The position numbers and the translations under genes were made by a program. From positions 434,001 through 498,000 of the forward strand of contig NZ_SJPW01000002.1 in the NCBI RefSeq assembly GCF_007860125.1: DNA of 64,000 nucleotides, in the 5' to 3' direction. Under the pieces are notes generated by a model. The model had not been told where the DNA came from and did not search any database. It saw only the letters and a list, made by a program, of their open reading frames with translations. Below, one piece after another: positions 25,108-34,360 of the stretch (the first letter of the stretch is position 1; each line of letters opens with the position of its first letter). The stretch is from Rubripirellula tenax. GTDB lineage: Bacteria > Planctomycetota > Planctomycetia > Pirellulales > Pirellulaceae.

Positions 25108-27102
25108 ATGCTCCCAGATCGGTCAAAATTGATGCGATACCCGCTTCTTCAATTTATAGCTTTCGTGCCGACGCGCCTTCGTCGTGGGATCGATCGCTGC
25201 ACCGACGTCGTTTGCGGAGTACCCCATCAAGCGAATCGCGGTTCGGTTCGCAGCAAGTTGGTGTTGTCGCTGGCCGCTATGTTTCTGGCCGTGATCATGG
25301 TTAACGAGCTCGTCGAACGCATCGTCATCGGTCCTGAATTCGCAGCGCTCGAACGAACCTCGGCTGCTCGCGACGCGCTCCGTGTGCAGACAGCGATCGA
25401 GAACGAAATGGACCACTTCGGCGAACTTGCCGCGAACTGGGCATCCAACTTGTCGGGCGATCACTCGTCGACATGGCACGAGCATGAATTGCAATGGATT
25501 TGTACGGTCGAAGACCATGGTGACACAACGTGGATATTGGGATCGAATCATGAACGGGATGACGACGTTGTCGAGTTGATTGAGGCGGCGCGACGGGCGA
25601 GTTCCTCGGCAAGCGAATCGCCACGCAAGCCCTTTCAAGGACTCGCTCGAATCGACAATGGGGCGCTGGTGATGTGTTCAGCATCGCCGATTCCGAATTC
25701 GGCCGAACCTTCATCGGACCCTACCCACCAAACTTTGGTGGTGGGGCGTGAATTGACACCGCAGTTTTTCGACAAGTTGTGTGAGCAAACGCAAGTCGAT
25801 TTCGTGTTGCAGCCGCCGCGACAATCTGAATCGATGGTGATGTGGGAAGCCGCCAAAGTGTTGGTGGTCGAGTTTCCTCTCGTTAGCACCCCAGCGACCG
25901 ATCACACTGCATCATCGTCGGTTGACGAACGGTCGGCGACCAGTTTGGCAAACGTGTTCATACGCATTCCTCGTCAAATTGTTTCGCGAGCTGATCACAC
26001 CTTCTCGATGGCTCGCAATCTGTTCATTCTGGGCAGCGTTTTGGCCATTTTGTCGCTGTTGCTTACGTTGCAGTGGATCGTCGTCTTCCCGCTCAATCGC
26101 GTCCGTGATCATTTCAACGCGGTCGGCGTCGACGGCATGACCGTATCGCCGCTCTTGCTCGAATGCGATGACGAGATCGGCGATCTTTCGCGGGCATTCG
26201 ACCAAATGATCCATCGACTCGGCGAGACGCAAAAGCAACTCTCCGAAGCATCGCAAGCGTCCGGGCGAAGCGAAGTCGCCGCGACGGTGATTCACAACGT
26301 CGGAAACGTGTTGACCAATGTCAACAGCCTGATCGACACCGCGTCAGATCGAGTCGGTTCGTTGCGGGTGGAACCGCTGCGACAACTCGCACGTCGGTTG
26401 CAGGAACCGGGCGGGTCTCCCGAGCTGATCCAAGCAACGCCCTTGTACCTCGACAGTTTGGCGAACAAATGGCGATCCGATCAAGACTCTTTGTCCGAAA
26501 CGTTGGCGACCCTCAACGACAACGTCAAACACATTCACGATATCATCCGTGATCAACAACGACATGCCGATCAACAGATCGAATACGGAATGGTTGACGT
26601 CGGATCCATTCTGGACGATGCGATCGGCTGTTGCAGTGCAAAGCTGACCGAAGAGTCCGTCGCGGTTCGTATGGATGACCACGGCAAGGTGTTTGCCTAT
26701 GGCGATCGATCGCTTTTGCTTCAAACCATCATCAACATCATCAGCAACGCGGCGCAAGCGATGACGCTTTCGCCGCAGGATCAACGAACGCTGAATGTAT
26801 GTCTGCTCGACCACGGCAATGAAGTTCGCATCGAGATCCGCGATTCTGGATGTGGCATGTCAGCGGAAACGCTTTCCCGAGTCTTCGATGCCCACTTCAC
26901 ATTGCGAGAAGGGGGAACCGGATTGGGACTACACTTTTGTGCCAACACGATCCGAAAACTTGGCGGATCCATCCAGGCGCACAGCGACGGAATCGGCCAC
27001 GGGTCCACGTTCGCCATCCGATTAGAAAAATCAAAGCAACGCACGTCCTCGGCAGCCCACGCCGACGAATCGATCATCGAGAACGAAGAGACACTGGCAT
27101 GA
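25108..27102 (+). CDS. Membrane sensor histidine kinase with a periplasmic sensor domain
   Basis: 664 residues. Two membrane helices (about 51-67 and 303-327) enclose a 235-residue periplasmic domain that has a CHASE4-like helical start. A HAMP-like linker (328-380, ECDDEIGDLSRAFDQM) precedes the phosphoacceptor helix. His396 lies in AATVIHNVGNVLTNVNSL, a variant H-box seen in a distinct histidine kinase group, not the usual HExxTPL. The ATPase domain has NIISNAAQAM (N), DSGCGM (G1) and GTGLGLHFCANTIRKLGGSI (G2). The ATG at 25108 has GGGAG eight bases upstream; a TTG (25093) and an internal ATG (25132) are weaker. It shares ATGA with the next gene. Confidence 0.9.
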   Translation: MLPDRSKLMRYPLLQFIAFVPTRLRRGIDRCTDVVCGVPHQANRGSVRSKLVLSLAAMFLAVIMVNELVERIVIGPEFAALERTSAARDALRVQTAIENEMDHFGELAANWASNLSGDHSSTWHEHELQWICTVEDHGDTTWILGSNHERDDDVVELIEAARRASSSASESPRKPFQGLARIDNGALVMCSASPIPNSAEPSSDPTHQTLVVGRELTPQFFDKLCEQTQVDFVLQPPRQSESMVMWEAAKVLVVEFPLVSTPATDHTASSSVDERSATSLANVFIRIPRQIVSRADHTFSMARNLFILGSVLAILSLLLTLQWIVVFPLNRVRDHFNAVGVDGMTVSPLLLECDDEIGDLSRAFDQMIHRLGETQKQLSEASQASGRSEVAATVIHNVGNVLTNVNSLIDTASDRVGSLRVEPLRQLARRLQEPGGSPELIQATPLYLDSLANKWRSDQDSLSETLATLNDNVKHIHDIIRDQQRHADQQIEYGMVDVGSILDDAIGCCSAKLTEESVAVRMDDHGKVFAYGDRSLLLQTIINIISNAAQAMTLSPQDQRTLNVCLLDHGNEVRIEIRDSGCGMSAETLSRVFDAHFTLREGGTGLGLHFCANTIRKLGGSIQAHSDGIGHGSTFAIRLEKSKQRTSSAAHADESIIENEETLA

Positions 27103-29108
27103 ACCCGCCCCTCTACCGCCGCCTGCTGATCGTCGACGATCAGCAGCCCATTCATGACACGTTTCGGCGTATCTTTGTCGCAAAGGATTGCGTTGACGAT
27201 GCGCTGACCGACTTCGAGTCCAAGTTTCTTAAATCGAGCGACGTGGACGCGATCGGTGTCGCTCAGAAACAGACTCAAGACGACGTTTACGAACTTTCGC
27301 ATGCGCACGGCGGCGAACAAGCTGTCGTCCTGGTTCGCGAATCGATCGCTGAAGACGATCGATTCAGTGTCGCCTTCGTCGACATGCGAATGCCATCGGG
27401 TATGGACGGCCTGGAAACGATCGAGGCGCTTTGGCAGATCGACGCAACGCTTCAGGTTGTCGTTTGCACCGCCTATAGCGACCACGCATGGGAACACGTG
27501 CTCGATCGACTCGGGCGAAACGACCGTCTGTTGCTTTTGAGAAAGCCGTTTGAGTCGGATGAGGCGAGACAACTGGCGCTGGCGCTGAGCGAGAAAAGCC
27601 GACTCGAAAACGAGCGACGGTTCGAGCTGAAAAAATTGGAACACGAAGTCGTCCTGCGCCGTGGTGCTGAAGCAGAGATGCGGGAAATGGCGCTTCGCGA
27701 TGCGTTGACACAGTTGCCCAACCGTCCGTATCTGTTGGACAAGTTGGAAAGAATCATCCAAGAGAATCGCTCAGGCATACAGTGCGAGAACGCCGTGCTG
27801 TTCTTGGATCTGGACAACTTCAAGATCGTCAACGACAGCCTGGGTCACAATGCCGGAGACGATTTGTTAAACCTAGTCGCCGCCCGCTTGAAAGAATGCG
27901 TCCGCGACTCGGACACGTCGGGACGCTATTCCGACAAGGAGACCGTGCGTCTGGGTGGCGACGAGTTCGTTGTGCTGTTGGAGAACTTGGCCGATGAAAG
28001 GGACGCGATTACCGTCGCCAACCGTATCGTCGAAAAGATCTCCGAGCCGTTTCCATTGTGTGGTCGTTTGGTAACGGTCGGCACAAGTGTCGGCATCGCG
28101 TATATGAACCATCACGCTACTGAAGCACACATCGTGCTAAGAAACGCCGATACGGCGATGTATCGCGCGAAGAATGCGGGCAAGGGTCGCATCGCCGTCT
28201 TCGACCGATCGATGCACGCCGATGTCGTCGAACGAATGGAACTTGAAAATCAACTTCGTCGCGCCGTCGAACTTGAATCCTTCGAGTTGAACTATCAACC
28301 CATCGTGAACCTTCGCGATGCCTCGATCATGGGCATCGAAGTGCTGATGCGATGGAAGAACGAGCAAGGCGTATACATTTCGCCAAGCGACTTTATTCCG
28401 ATGGCGGAAGAGATCGGTTTGATCGGCAAAGTCGGGGAATGGGCAATCGAGCACGCGATGAATGCATTCAACGACGTCGTTTCGCGACTGCCTGCTGGGT
28501 CGCACCAGGATCTCTACATGGGCGTCAATGCGTCACGCCGCCAATTGAGTGACCCGTTCTTTGTCGAGCGACTAAATCAAATTATCGACCGCACCGGTTT
28601 TGAAAGGCAGCGATTGAAACTGGAGGTCAACGAATCCTATGATCCGCGACACCGCGAACAAGCCGTTCAAACGATGTTAAGCCTTCATCGTACCGGTGTC
28701 GGGATCCAGATCGACGACTTCGGAAAAGGGCAATCGTCGCTGACCTGTTTCCAGTCCTACCCGATCGAGGCTGTCAAAATCGATCGCAGTTTCACCGCTG
28801 CGATTGCCACCGACCACAGTCATGCGGTCATCACGCAAGCCATCGTTCAATTGGCGCACCAACTCGGATCCAGGATCGTTGCCGAGGGCGTCGAGTCGAA
28901 GGAGCAACTGGCGGCGCTACGGCGCTGGGGTTGCGACGCGGTTCAAGGCTACTACTTTTCGCAACCGCTTTCGGTCGATCGATTGTACGAACTACTCGCC
29001 GACCCGATGCAAAGTGAAGGCATTCGAGCACTGCGACAACAAGTGGCGATGCCGATTTTGTTCAGCCAGCAGTCTAACTTGATGCTGACCAACGAGACGT
29101 CGGTCTAG
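27099..29108 (+). CDS. Response regulator with GGDEF and EAL domains
   Basis: 669 residues, starting at the ATG that overlaps the stop of the histidine kinase gene by 4 bp. Receiver at 8-155: Asp13-Asp14 (IVDDQQP), phosphoacceptor Asp95 (VAFVDMRMPSGMDG), Thr124 and Lys149 (RKPF). GGDEF domain at about 195-370 with an intact RLGGDEF (286-290) and a possible inhibitory RxxD (Arg276-Asp279), one residue further away than usual. EAL domain from 385: EVLMRW instead of EALxRW, LKLEVNES, IDDFGKGQSSL, AEGVE and QGYYFSQPL. Most metal ligands are present, so both c-di-GMP synthesis and breakdown are possible. It is the cognate partner of the kinase. Confidence 0.93.
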   Translation: MNPPLYRRLLIVDDQQPIHDTFRRIFVAKDCVDDALTDFESKFLKSSDVDAIGVAQKQTQDDVYELSHAHGGEQAVVLVRESIAEDDRFSVAFVDMRMPSGMDGLETIEALWQIDATLQVVVCTAYSDHAWEHVLDRLGRNDRLLLLRKPFESDEARQLALALSEKSRLENERRFELKKLEHEVVLRRGAEAEMREMALRDALTQLPNRPYLLDKLERIIQENRSGIQCENAVLFLDLDNFKIVNDSLGHNAGDDLLNLVAARLKECVRDSDTSGRYSDKETVRLGGDEFVVLLENLADERDAITVANRIVEKISEPFPLCGRLVTVGTSVGIAYMNHHATEAHIVLRNADTAMYRAKNAGKGRIAVFDRSMHADVVERMELENQLRRAVELESFELNYQPIVNLRDASIMGIEVLMRWKNEQGVYISPSDFIPMAEEIGLIGKVGEWAIEHAMNAFNDVVSRLPAGSHQDLYMGVNASRRQLSDPFFVERLNQIIDRTGFERQRLKLEVNESYDPRHREQAVQTMLSLHRTGVGIQIDDFGKGQSSLTCFQSYPIEAVKIDRSFTAAIATDHSHAVITQAIVQLAHQLGSRIVAEGVESKEQLAALRRWGCDAVQGYYFSQPLSVDRLYELLADPMQSEGIRALRQQVAMPILFSQQSNLMLTNETSV

Positions 29109-29153
29109 TTACCTTCGTTCGAGTCGTCCGGACGCGAGCGATGGACGTGACGG

Positions 29154-31712
29154 CTAAAGAATGGCCAGCGGATTTCGTTGGGTCTCTAACGTGCCACGCG
29201 TGACGCCAAGCCGATTGGATGCGTTGAGCGTCTGCCAGACCTCGCGACCGGTGACTTGGCCTTTGAGCAACTTGCGATAGACCGCGAGAGTGCTCTTTGT
29301 GCTGTCGGCATCTTCTTCGAGCATCTCGACTCGAAACCATTCGACACCACGAGCGATCAAATCGCCAACCACTTCGGCGCCGCTTTGCGGCGTCGCGTTG
29401 TACAGCGTGTTTCGACATGCGACGTCCGCATGAAGCGGATGTTCGGCACCGACGCGATCACGAAGTTGCACGACATGGCGGTCACAGGGACGACCGCAAT
29501 TGGTTTTGTTCGTTCCGGGGGAAATCACGGCGCAAAACACACAGTGCTCCATATGGAACATCGGCATGTGCTGGTGCATCACGATCTCCAACCATGGTGA
29601 CGGCAGCGAGTCGACCAAGTCCATCAACTGCTCGCGATTTAGATCGTACGACGCCGTGACTCGCGCTGCACCCTGATCACGAAGCCACTGGGCCGATCGG
29701 TGATTGGCCACATTCAGCGAAAAGTCAGCGATCACGTGCTCGAAATTCTCTTTCGCGAATCGGATCGCTGCCAAGTTGCGAGCCAAGATCACATCTGGAT
29801 CCAACCGCCGCAGCACTTTCAAGAGTCCCATCTCGCCCGGTTTCTGGATTCGGACGGTGGCGATGCCGATGGGCGTTCCAGCATCCTTGGCCATCGCAAC
29901 CGCGTCCCGGTACGTGCGAACGTCGTGAAAGTCGACATATGCCATATCGACACCGACCTGACAGGCGGCGGCAAGCTGTTCCATCGTCCGGCAGAGGACT
30001 GACAGTTTGGGTGATGAAGTGGTTGTCGCCTCGGCAGCAATGGGTGCCAACCAACGCTTTGCGGAGTCGATCGTCAGTTTTCGTTCGGGCACTTCGGCCA
30101 AGCCGGCTTCGATCGTTTCGACCAGCGCACGACGAACTTGGTTCAGCATTGCCATCGGAACCATCGGTTGGCCTTCGATCGCGACATCCAGATCGCCTAG
30201 CACAAACGGAGTCCCGCCCAAGCGACCAAGTTTGTCGCGGATCAGGGCCTCGTCGGCGGGGCGATTGCGGGCCACGCTTAGAACTTCGTCACTGGTGACC
30301 GACCATGATCGGCCGTCGGCCAGACGGGCTTCGATTGAAAGCGGTTGATCCACCTTCACCACCACGCGCATATCCAACGATTGTCGACCGTTGGGGTCTT
30401 CGCTCGAGAACGTCTTTCGAAGTCGACGGTTCAGTTGCGGATCATCATTTTTGTAGACGACGGCATCGATCTGGACTTCGGACCAATCGATTTCGCCGTG
30501 TCCGAATCCGATCCAAATCAATGCACCGGATGCAGCCGTTTTTGTTTTCACGCCTGATGCATTGGAAGATCCGGATGATTCCATGATGGAATAGATGCGG
30601 CCGCCCTGTGGCTCCTGGCCATCGAAACCGGTGATCGCCAACCCATCGCCCAATGCGACTGGGCCTTCGAGGCGGATCTTGAGTTCGCCCTTGCGAGTAT
30701 CGATGACTTCGCCGATGCGTACGCCACGTTTCGACGACGTCAATCCGGGAACCAACCGCTTGTGATCATTGCCCGACAACCAACCGGGCGAGAAACCTCG
30801 CGAGAACGACAATTCCATTTCTCGCTTGGCTTCTTCGTCGATCTGGACACGGCCCGTCGCCATTGCGTCGTCGATCGCGCGGCGATAATGACCGGTGATG
30901 TTGGCGACATACTCGGGTGTCTTCAAACGGCCTTCGATTTTGATCGACGCCACACCGGCATTGATGACGTCCGGAATCGCAGCGTAACCGGCAAGGTCTT
31001 GAGGGCTGAGCAAATACTTGACGTCGCCGAGTTCATGGTCAGTGCCATCGACGATCAATTCGTAGGGCAACCGACACGCTTGGGCGCATTGGCCACGGTT
31101 GGCGCTGCGTCCACCTAGAGACTCGCTGGTCAAACATTGTCCCGAGTAGGCGACGCACAGTGCACCGTGGATGAAAATCTCGATTGGCATCTCAGTGGAC
31201 GCGGTGATCTTGCGGATCTCGTCGATCGAAAGCTCGCGGGCCAACACGACACGAGACAACCCAAGCTGCGCAGCGACGGCAATGGTTTCTGCGCTCGTTA
31301 AACTCATCTGGGTCGATGCGTGTACTTCCAAGTCCGGGCAGATCTCGCGAACGAGGCGAGCGACGCCAAAGTCTTGAACCAATACCGCATCGATGCCCGC
31401 CATCGCAATGTGCTCGACCACATCCGCAATCGCCGGCATCTCGGATGGAAACACCAGGGTGTTGAGTGTCACATAGCCTTTGACGCCGCGGCCACGCAGT
31501 CGTTTGCTCAATTCGGGTAGGTCGCGAATCCCAAAATTCTGGGCCCGGTAGCGGGCGTTGAAGCCGCAATCGAGACCGAAATAGATCGCATCGGCACCGT
31601 TTTCGACCGCTGCCTTGACGCACTCCCAATCGCCGGCCGGTGCCAGCAGTTCAGGAGCCTGTCGCTTTTTCGATCGTTCGGTCGTCGTCAGTGGTGTGTC
31701 CATCTGAGGCAT
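29154..31712 (-). CDS. Peptidase U32-family protein (RlhA/TrhP-like), long form
   Basis: 852 residues. N-terminal U32 domain: LLAPAGDWECVKAAVENGAD, AIYFGLDCGFNAR, VQDFGVARLVRE, VHASTQMSL, and the Cys cluster IHGALCVAYSGQCLTSESLG ending in RGQCAQACRLPYE, which in relatives binds an iron-sulfur cluster. Known relatives (TrhP, RlhA, UbiU/V) are prephenate-dependent tRNA/rRNA hydroxylation or ubiquinone hydroxylation factors, not proteases. A middle DUF3656-like part and a C-terminal half with LEIVMHQHMPMFHMEHCVFC and further Cys make this close to the long RlhA type (23S rRNA C2501 hydroxylation); the exact target is unproven. ATGs at 31712 and 31703 are equally possible. Confidence 0.88.
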   Translation of the reverse strand: MPQMDTPLTTTERSKKRQAPELLAPAGDWECVKAAVENGADAIYFGLDCGFNARYRAQNFGIRDLPELSKRLRGRGVKGYVTLNTLVFPSEMPAIADVVEHIAMAGIDAVLVQDFGVARLVREICPDLEVHASTQMSLTSAETIAVAAQLGLSRVVLARELSIDEIRKITASTEMPIEIFIHGALCVAYSGQCLTSESLGGRSANRGQCAQACRLPYELIVDGTDHELGDVKYLLSPQDLAGYAAIPDVINAGVASIKIEGRLKTPEYVANITGHYRRAIDDAMATGRVQIDEEAKREMELSFSRGFSPGWLSGNDHKRLVPGLTSSKRGVRIGEVIDTRKGELKIRLEGPVALGDGLAITGFDGQEPQGGRIYSIMESSGSSNASGVKTKTAASGALIWIGFGHGEIDWSEVQIDAVVYKNDDPQLNRRLRKTFSSEDPNGRQSLDMRVVVKVDQPLSIEARLADGRSWSVTSDEVLSVARNRPADEALIRDKLGRLGGTPFVLGDLDVAIEGQPMVPMAMLNQVRRALVETIEAGLAEVPERKLTIDSAKRWLAPIAAEATTTSSPKLSVLCRTMEQLAAACQVGVDMAYVDFHDVRTYRDAVAMAKDAGTPIGIATVRIQKPGEMGLLKVLRRLDPDVILARNLAAIRFAKENFEHVIADFSLNVANHRSAQWLRDQGAARVTASYDLNREQLMDLVDSLPSPWLEIVMHQHMPMFHMEHCVFCAVISPGTNKTNCGRPCDRHVVQLRDRVGAEHPLHADVACRNTLYNATPQSGAEVVGDLIARGVEWFRVEMLEEDADSTKSTLAVYRKLLKGQVTGREVWQTLNASNRLGVTRGTLETQRNPLAIL

Positions 31713-31861
31713 TATGACGAGCATCGGTCGAATTGGGAAACGATCTAAAATTTGGCGGCGTCGAATCCCGCTTTTCGCCGCCCCGCCACCGGAAACCCGA
31801 CCCGACTGCGGTCAACTAGAATGTCGGCACTCGAATTCATTCCAAGCCTGCGGAGTCCGCC

Positions 31862-33307
31862 ATGTCACGACGTTTGATCGCCATCTTCGCCTTATTCGTG
31901 ATGCTCGGATCTTGGGCGACAGCGGACCAGCCCAATGTTTTGGTCATCATGGCCGACGATTGTACCTACAACGATTTGTCGATTTACGGTGGTCTGAATG
32001 CCAAGACGCCAAATTTGGATCAACTGGCCGGCGAGGGTTTGGTGTTCAACCAAGCGTACGTGGCCGAAGCGATGTGCCAACCTTGCCGTGCGGAACTGTA
32101 CACCGGCCAGTATCCGATGCGCAATGGATGCGCGTGGAATCATTCGTCCAGCGTTCCCGAAACGAGGAGTATTCCGCATCACTTGAGCGAGTTGGGATAT
32201 CGCGTCGGCATCGCGGGCAAGGTTCACGTGTTGCCCCAAAAAGCGTTCCCCTTCGAGGATGTCCCTGGTTTTGAAAAGTCGTGTGTTCGCGAACCGACTC
32301 GGACGCACGATCTAAGTGGCGCCGAAGCGTTTGTCACGCGAAGTACTGACCAACCGTTTTGCATGGTCATTGCATTGGTCGAGCCGCACGTGCCGTGGGT
32401 GATGGGGGACGCATCGGCGTATCCCGCTAAAAAAATCGTTCTGCCGCCAAACATCGCCGATACCAAAGTGACTCGCGAAGCGTTCTCGCGATACTTGGCC
32501 GAGATCACTTACATGGATGGGCAAGTCGGTGAAATTCTTGCGATGCTGGAAGCGACCGGGCACGCCGAGGATACGTTGGTGTTGTTTACTTCCGAGCAGG
32601 GGTCGCAGTTTCCCGGCAACAAATGGACGAACTGGGACACCGGTGTCCACACGGCGCTGATTGCGCGCTGGCCGGGTATTGTCGCCGCTGGAAAGCGTAC
32701 CGACGCATTGGTTCAGTACGCCGATATCGCGCCAACGATCGTGGATGCCGTGGGCGGCGATGTGACGGGCAAGTCGTTCGACGGCACCAGTTTCTTGTCG
32801 GTATTGAAAGGACAAGCGGATACTCACCGCAAATACGTTTACGGCGTTCATAACAATGTTCCCGAGGGGCCGCCGTATCCGGTACGATCCATCAGTGATG
32901 GTAAGTACCGTTACATTCGCAACTTGAGTCCGGAAAGTTTGTACATCGAAAAGCACGTGATGGCTCACCAGAACAGCACCAGTCCGTCGCGGACCTACTG
33001 GCAGACCTGGGTGTGGGAGACGGCCAACTCGGATGCGATTTACCGGTTGGTGGACCGGTATCAACGCCGGCCTGCGGAAACGCTCTACCACACGGCAACG
33101 GATCCTTACGAGATGCAAAACTTACTGAACACCGATTCGACGTCCATTGCCAAGACTCGCGAAGAACTCTCTTTGGAATTGGATCGATGGTTGGAATCGC
33201 AGGGCGACCCGGGAATCGAACAAGACACACGTGAAAGCCATCGCGCGGCCAAGCAGGGCAATCATCGCTTTCGAGCACCGGCACAAGAACGCACCGTAAC
33301 CCACTGA
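31862..33307 (+). CDS. Exported type I sulfatase
   Basis: 481 residues, signal peptide to about residue 22 (ALFVMLGSWATADQP). The formylglycine signature is CQPCRAELYTG with Cys72, in a CxPxR frame. Metal ligands Asp32-Asp33 (MADDCTYND) and the TSEQGSQFPGNKW loop fit the alkaline phosphatase superfamily. It should cleave sulfate esters from algal polysaccharides or similar, outside the inner membrane. It needs an FGE or anSME maturase not in the window. The C-terminal part (350-470) carries the usual ETLYHTATDPYEMQNLLN block. The gene stands alone; the M90 peptidase gene follows 51 bp later on the same strand. Confidence 0.92.
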   Translation: MSRRLIAIFALFVMLGSWATADQPNVLVIMADDCTYNDLSIYGGLNAKTPNLDQLAGEGLVFNQAYVAEAMCQPCRAELYTGQYPMRNGCAWNHSSSVPETRSIPHHLSELGYRVGIAGKVHVLPQKAFPFEDVPGFEKSCVREPTRTHDLSGAEAFVTRSTDQPFCMVIALVEPHVPWVMGDASAYPAKKIVLPPNIADTKVTREAFSRYLAEITYMDGQVGEILAMLEATGHAEDTLVLFTSEQGSQFPGNKWTNWDTGVHTALIARWPGIVAAGKRTDALVQYADIAPTIVDAVGGDVTGKSFDGTSFLSVLKGQADTHRKYVYGVHNNVPEGPPYPVRSISDGKYRYIRNLSPESLYIEKHVMAHQNSTSPSRTYWQTWVWETANSDAIYRLVDRYQRRPAETLYHTATDPYEMQNLLNTDSTSIAKTREELSLELDRWLESQGDPGIEQDTRESHRAAKQGNHRFRAPAQERTVTH

Positions 33308-33358
33308 GATCACCCGAGAACCGTTTTGCCTTTAACACCCATTGATGGATGACTCAGA

Positions 33359-34360
33359 ATGCTGGTAACGGCCGACACGGATCGACGTAACCGAAGCGTG
33401 TCGATGAGCTTTGCCCTGGCCATCGTGATTCTTGCTGGATTTCTATCGATTGCTTCAATTTGGTGGCTGGGTCTGGTCCTGGTCGCGCCGATCGTTTTTT
33501 GGTGGTCTCGCCGCAAGACACTGCGCCGACGTGCGGCGATGGATCAGCCGATGGCGGATGCCTGGGAGCATACTCTGGCTACCGAAGTCGGTTACTTTGC
33601 CGCTCTCGACGACGACGGCAAGGAACGTTTTCGCAAGCTGGTGAAAGTGTTCGTCGACGAGGTAGCGATTACTGGAATTCGCACCGATGTCGACGACCGA
33701 ACCATCGCCCTGGTTGCGGCCAGCGCAGTGATTCCGATTTTCGGGTTCGATGATTGGGAGTACTCAGGGCTGGGCGAGGTGTTGATCTATCCGAGCGCCT
33801 ACGGCGAAGACTTTCGCACCGATCCGAGTTCGGACCGACGAACGTTGGGCATGGTCGGCGCCTATCATCTGAGCGGTGTGATGATCTTGTCGAAGCCTGA
33901 TTTGATCGCCGGCTTCGCGAATGCTACCGATAAACGCAATGTTGGCATCCACGAATTTTCTCATCTGGTCGACAAGCAAGATGGATCGATTGACGGTGTC
34001 GTGCGAACCGCCGCGACGGAAGTCGCCATCCCCTGGGTGCGCTGGGTCGCGGAAGAGTTGCGTCGAACGCCGGGAAGCAACGAACATATCGACGACTATG
34101 CCTACACCAACGAAGCCGAGTATTTCGCGGTGCTCTCGGAATACTTTTTTGACTCGCCGGCGATCTTGGCGGAAAAAGCACCTGATACCTACAACATGCT
34201 GCAGAAGATCTACCGCCAAGACCCGAAACGGGTGCTTGCCAGAGTGCCGCGTCGAAAACGACGCGTCGGTCGCAACGAAGATTGCCCGTGCGGAAGCGGT
34301 GACAAATTCAAACGGTGTTGCTTGACACGACGACACCGTGGTCTGCCGCTAAAAAAGTGA
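33359..34360 (+). CDS. M90/MtfA-like zinc metallopeptidase with SEC-C tail
   Basis: 333 residues. One or two membrane segments at 17-50, then the MtfA core: FGFDDWEYSGLGEVLIYP and the zinc motif HEFSH (His198, Glu199, His202), with DKQDGSIDG and the third ligand region in TNEAEYFAVLSEYFF. The C-terminus is a SEC-C zinc motif (GRNEDCPCGSGDKFKRCC). MtfA of E. coli is a cytosolic aminopeptidase-like protein that binds the glucose-PTS repressor Mlc; a membrane anchor and a SEC-C tail are additions. Its substrate is unknown. The stop overlaps by 12 bp the stop of the convergent giant gene. ATG at 33359; ATG at 33404 (MSFALAIV) is an alternative. Confidence 0.9.
   Translation: MLVTADTDRRNRSVSMSFALAIVILAGFLSIASIWWLGLVLVAPIVFWWSRRKTLRRRAAMDQPMADAWEHTLATEVGYFAALDDDGKERFRKLVKVFVDEVAITGIRTDVDDRTIALVAASAVIPIFGFDDWEYSGLGEVLIYPSAYGEDFRTDPSSDRRTLGMVGAYHLSGVMILSKPDLIAGFANATDKRNVGIHEFSHLVDKQDGSIDGVVRTAATEVAIPWVRWVAEELRRTPGSNEHIDDYAYTNEAEYFAVLSEYFFDSPAILAEKAPDTYNMLQKIYRQDPKRVLARVPRRKRRVGRNEDCPCGSGDKFKRCCLTRRHRGLPLKK

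Noticed and set aside
26850-27098. N-terminal extension of the receiver-GGDEF-EAL gene
   Set aside because: It overlaps the ATPase domain of the histidine kinase in another frame; the receiver begins with its own ATG at 27099.
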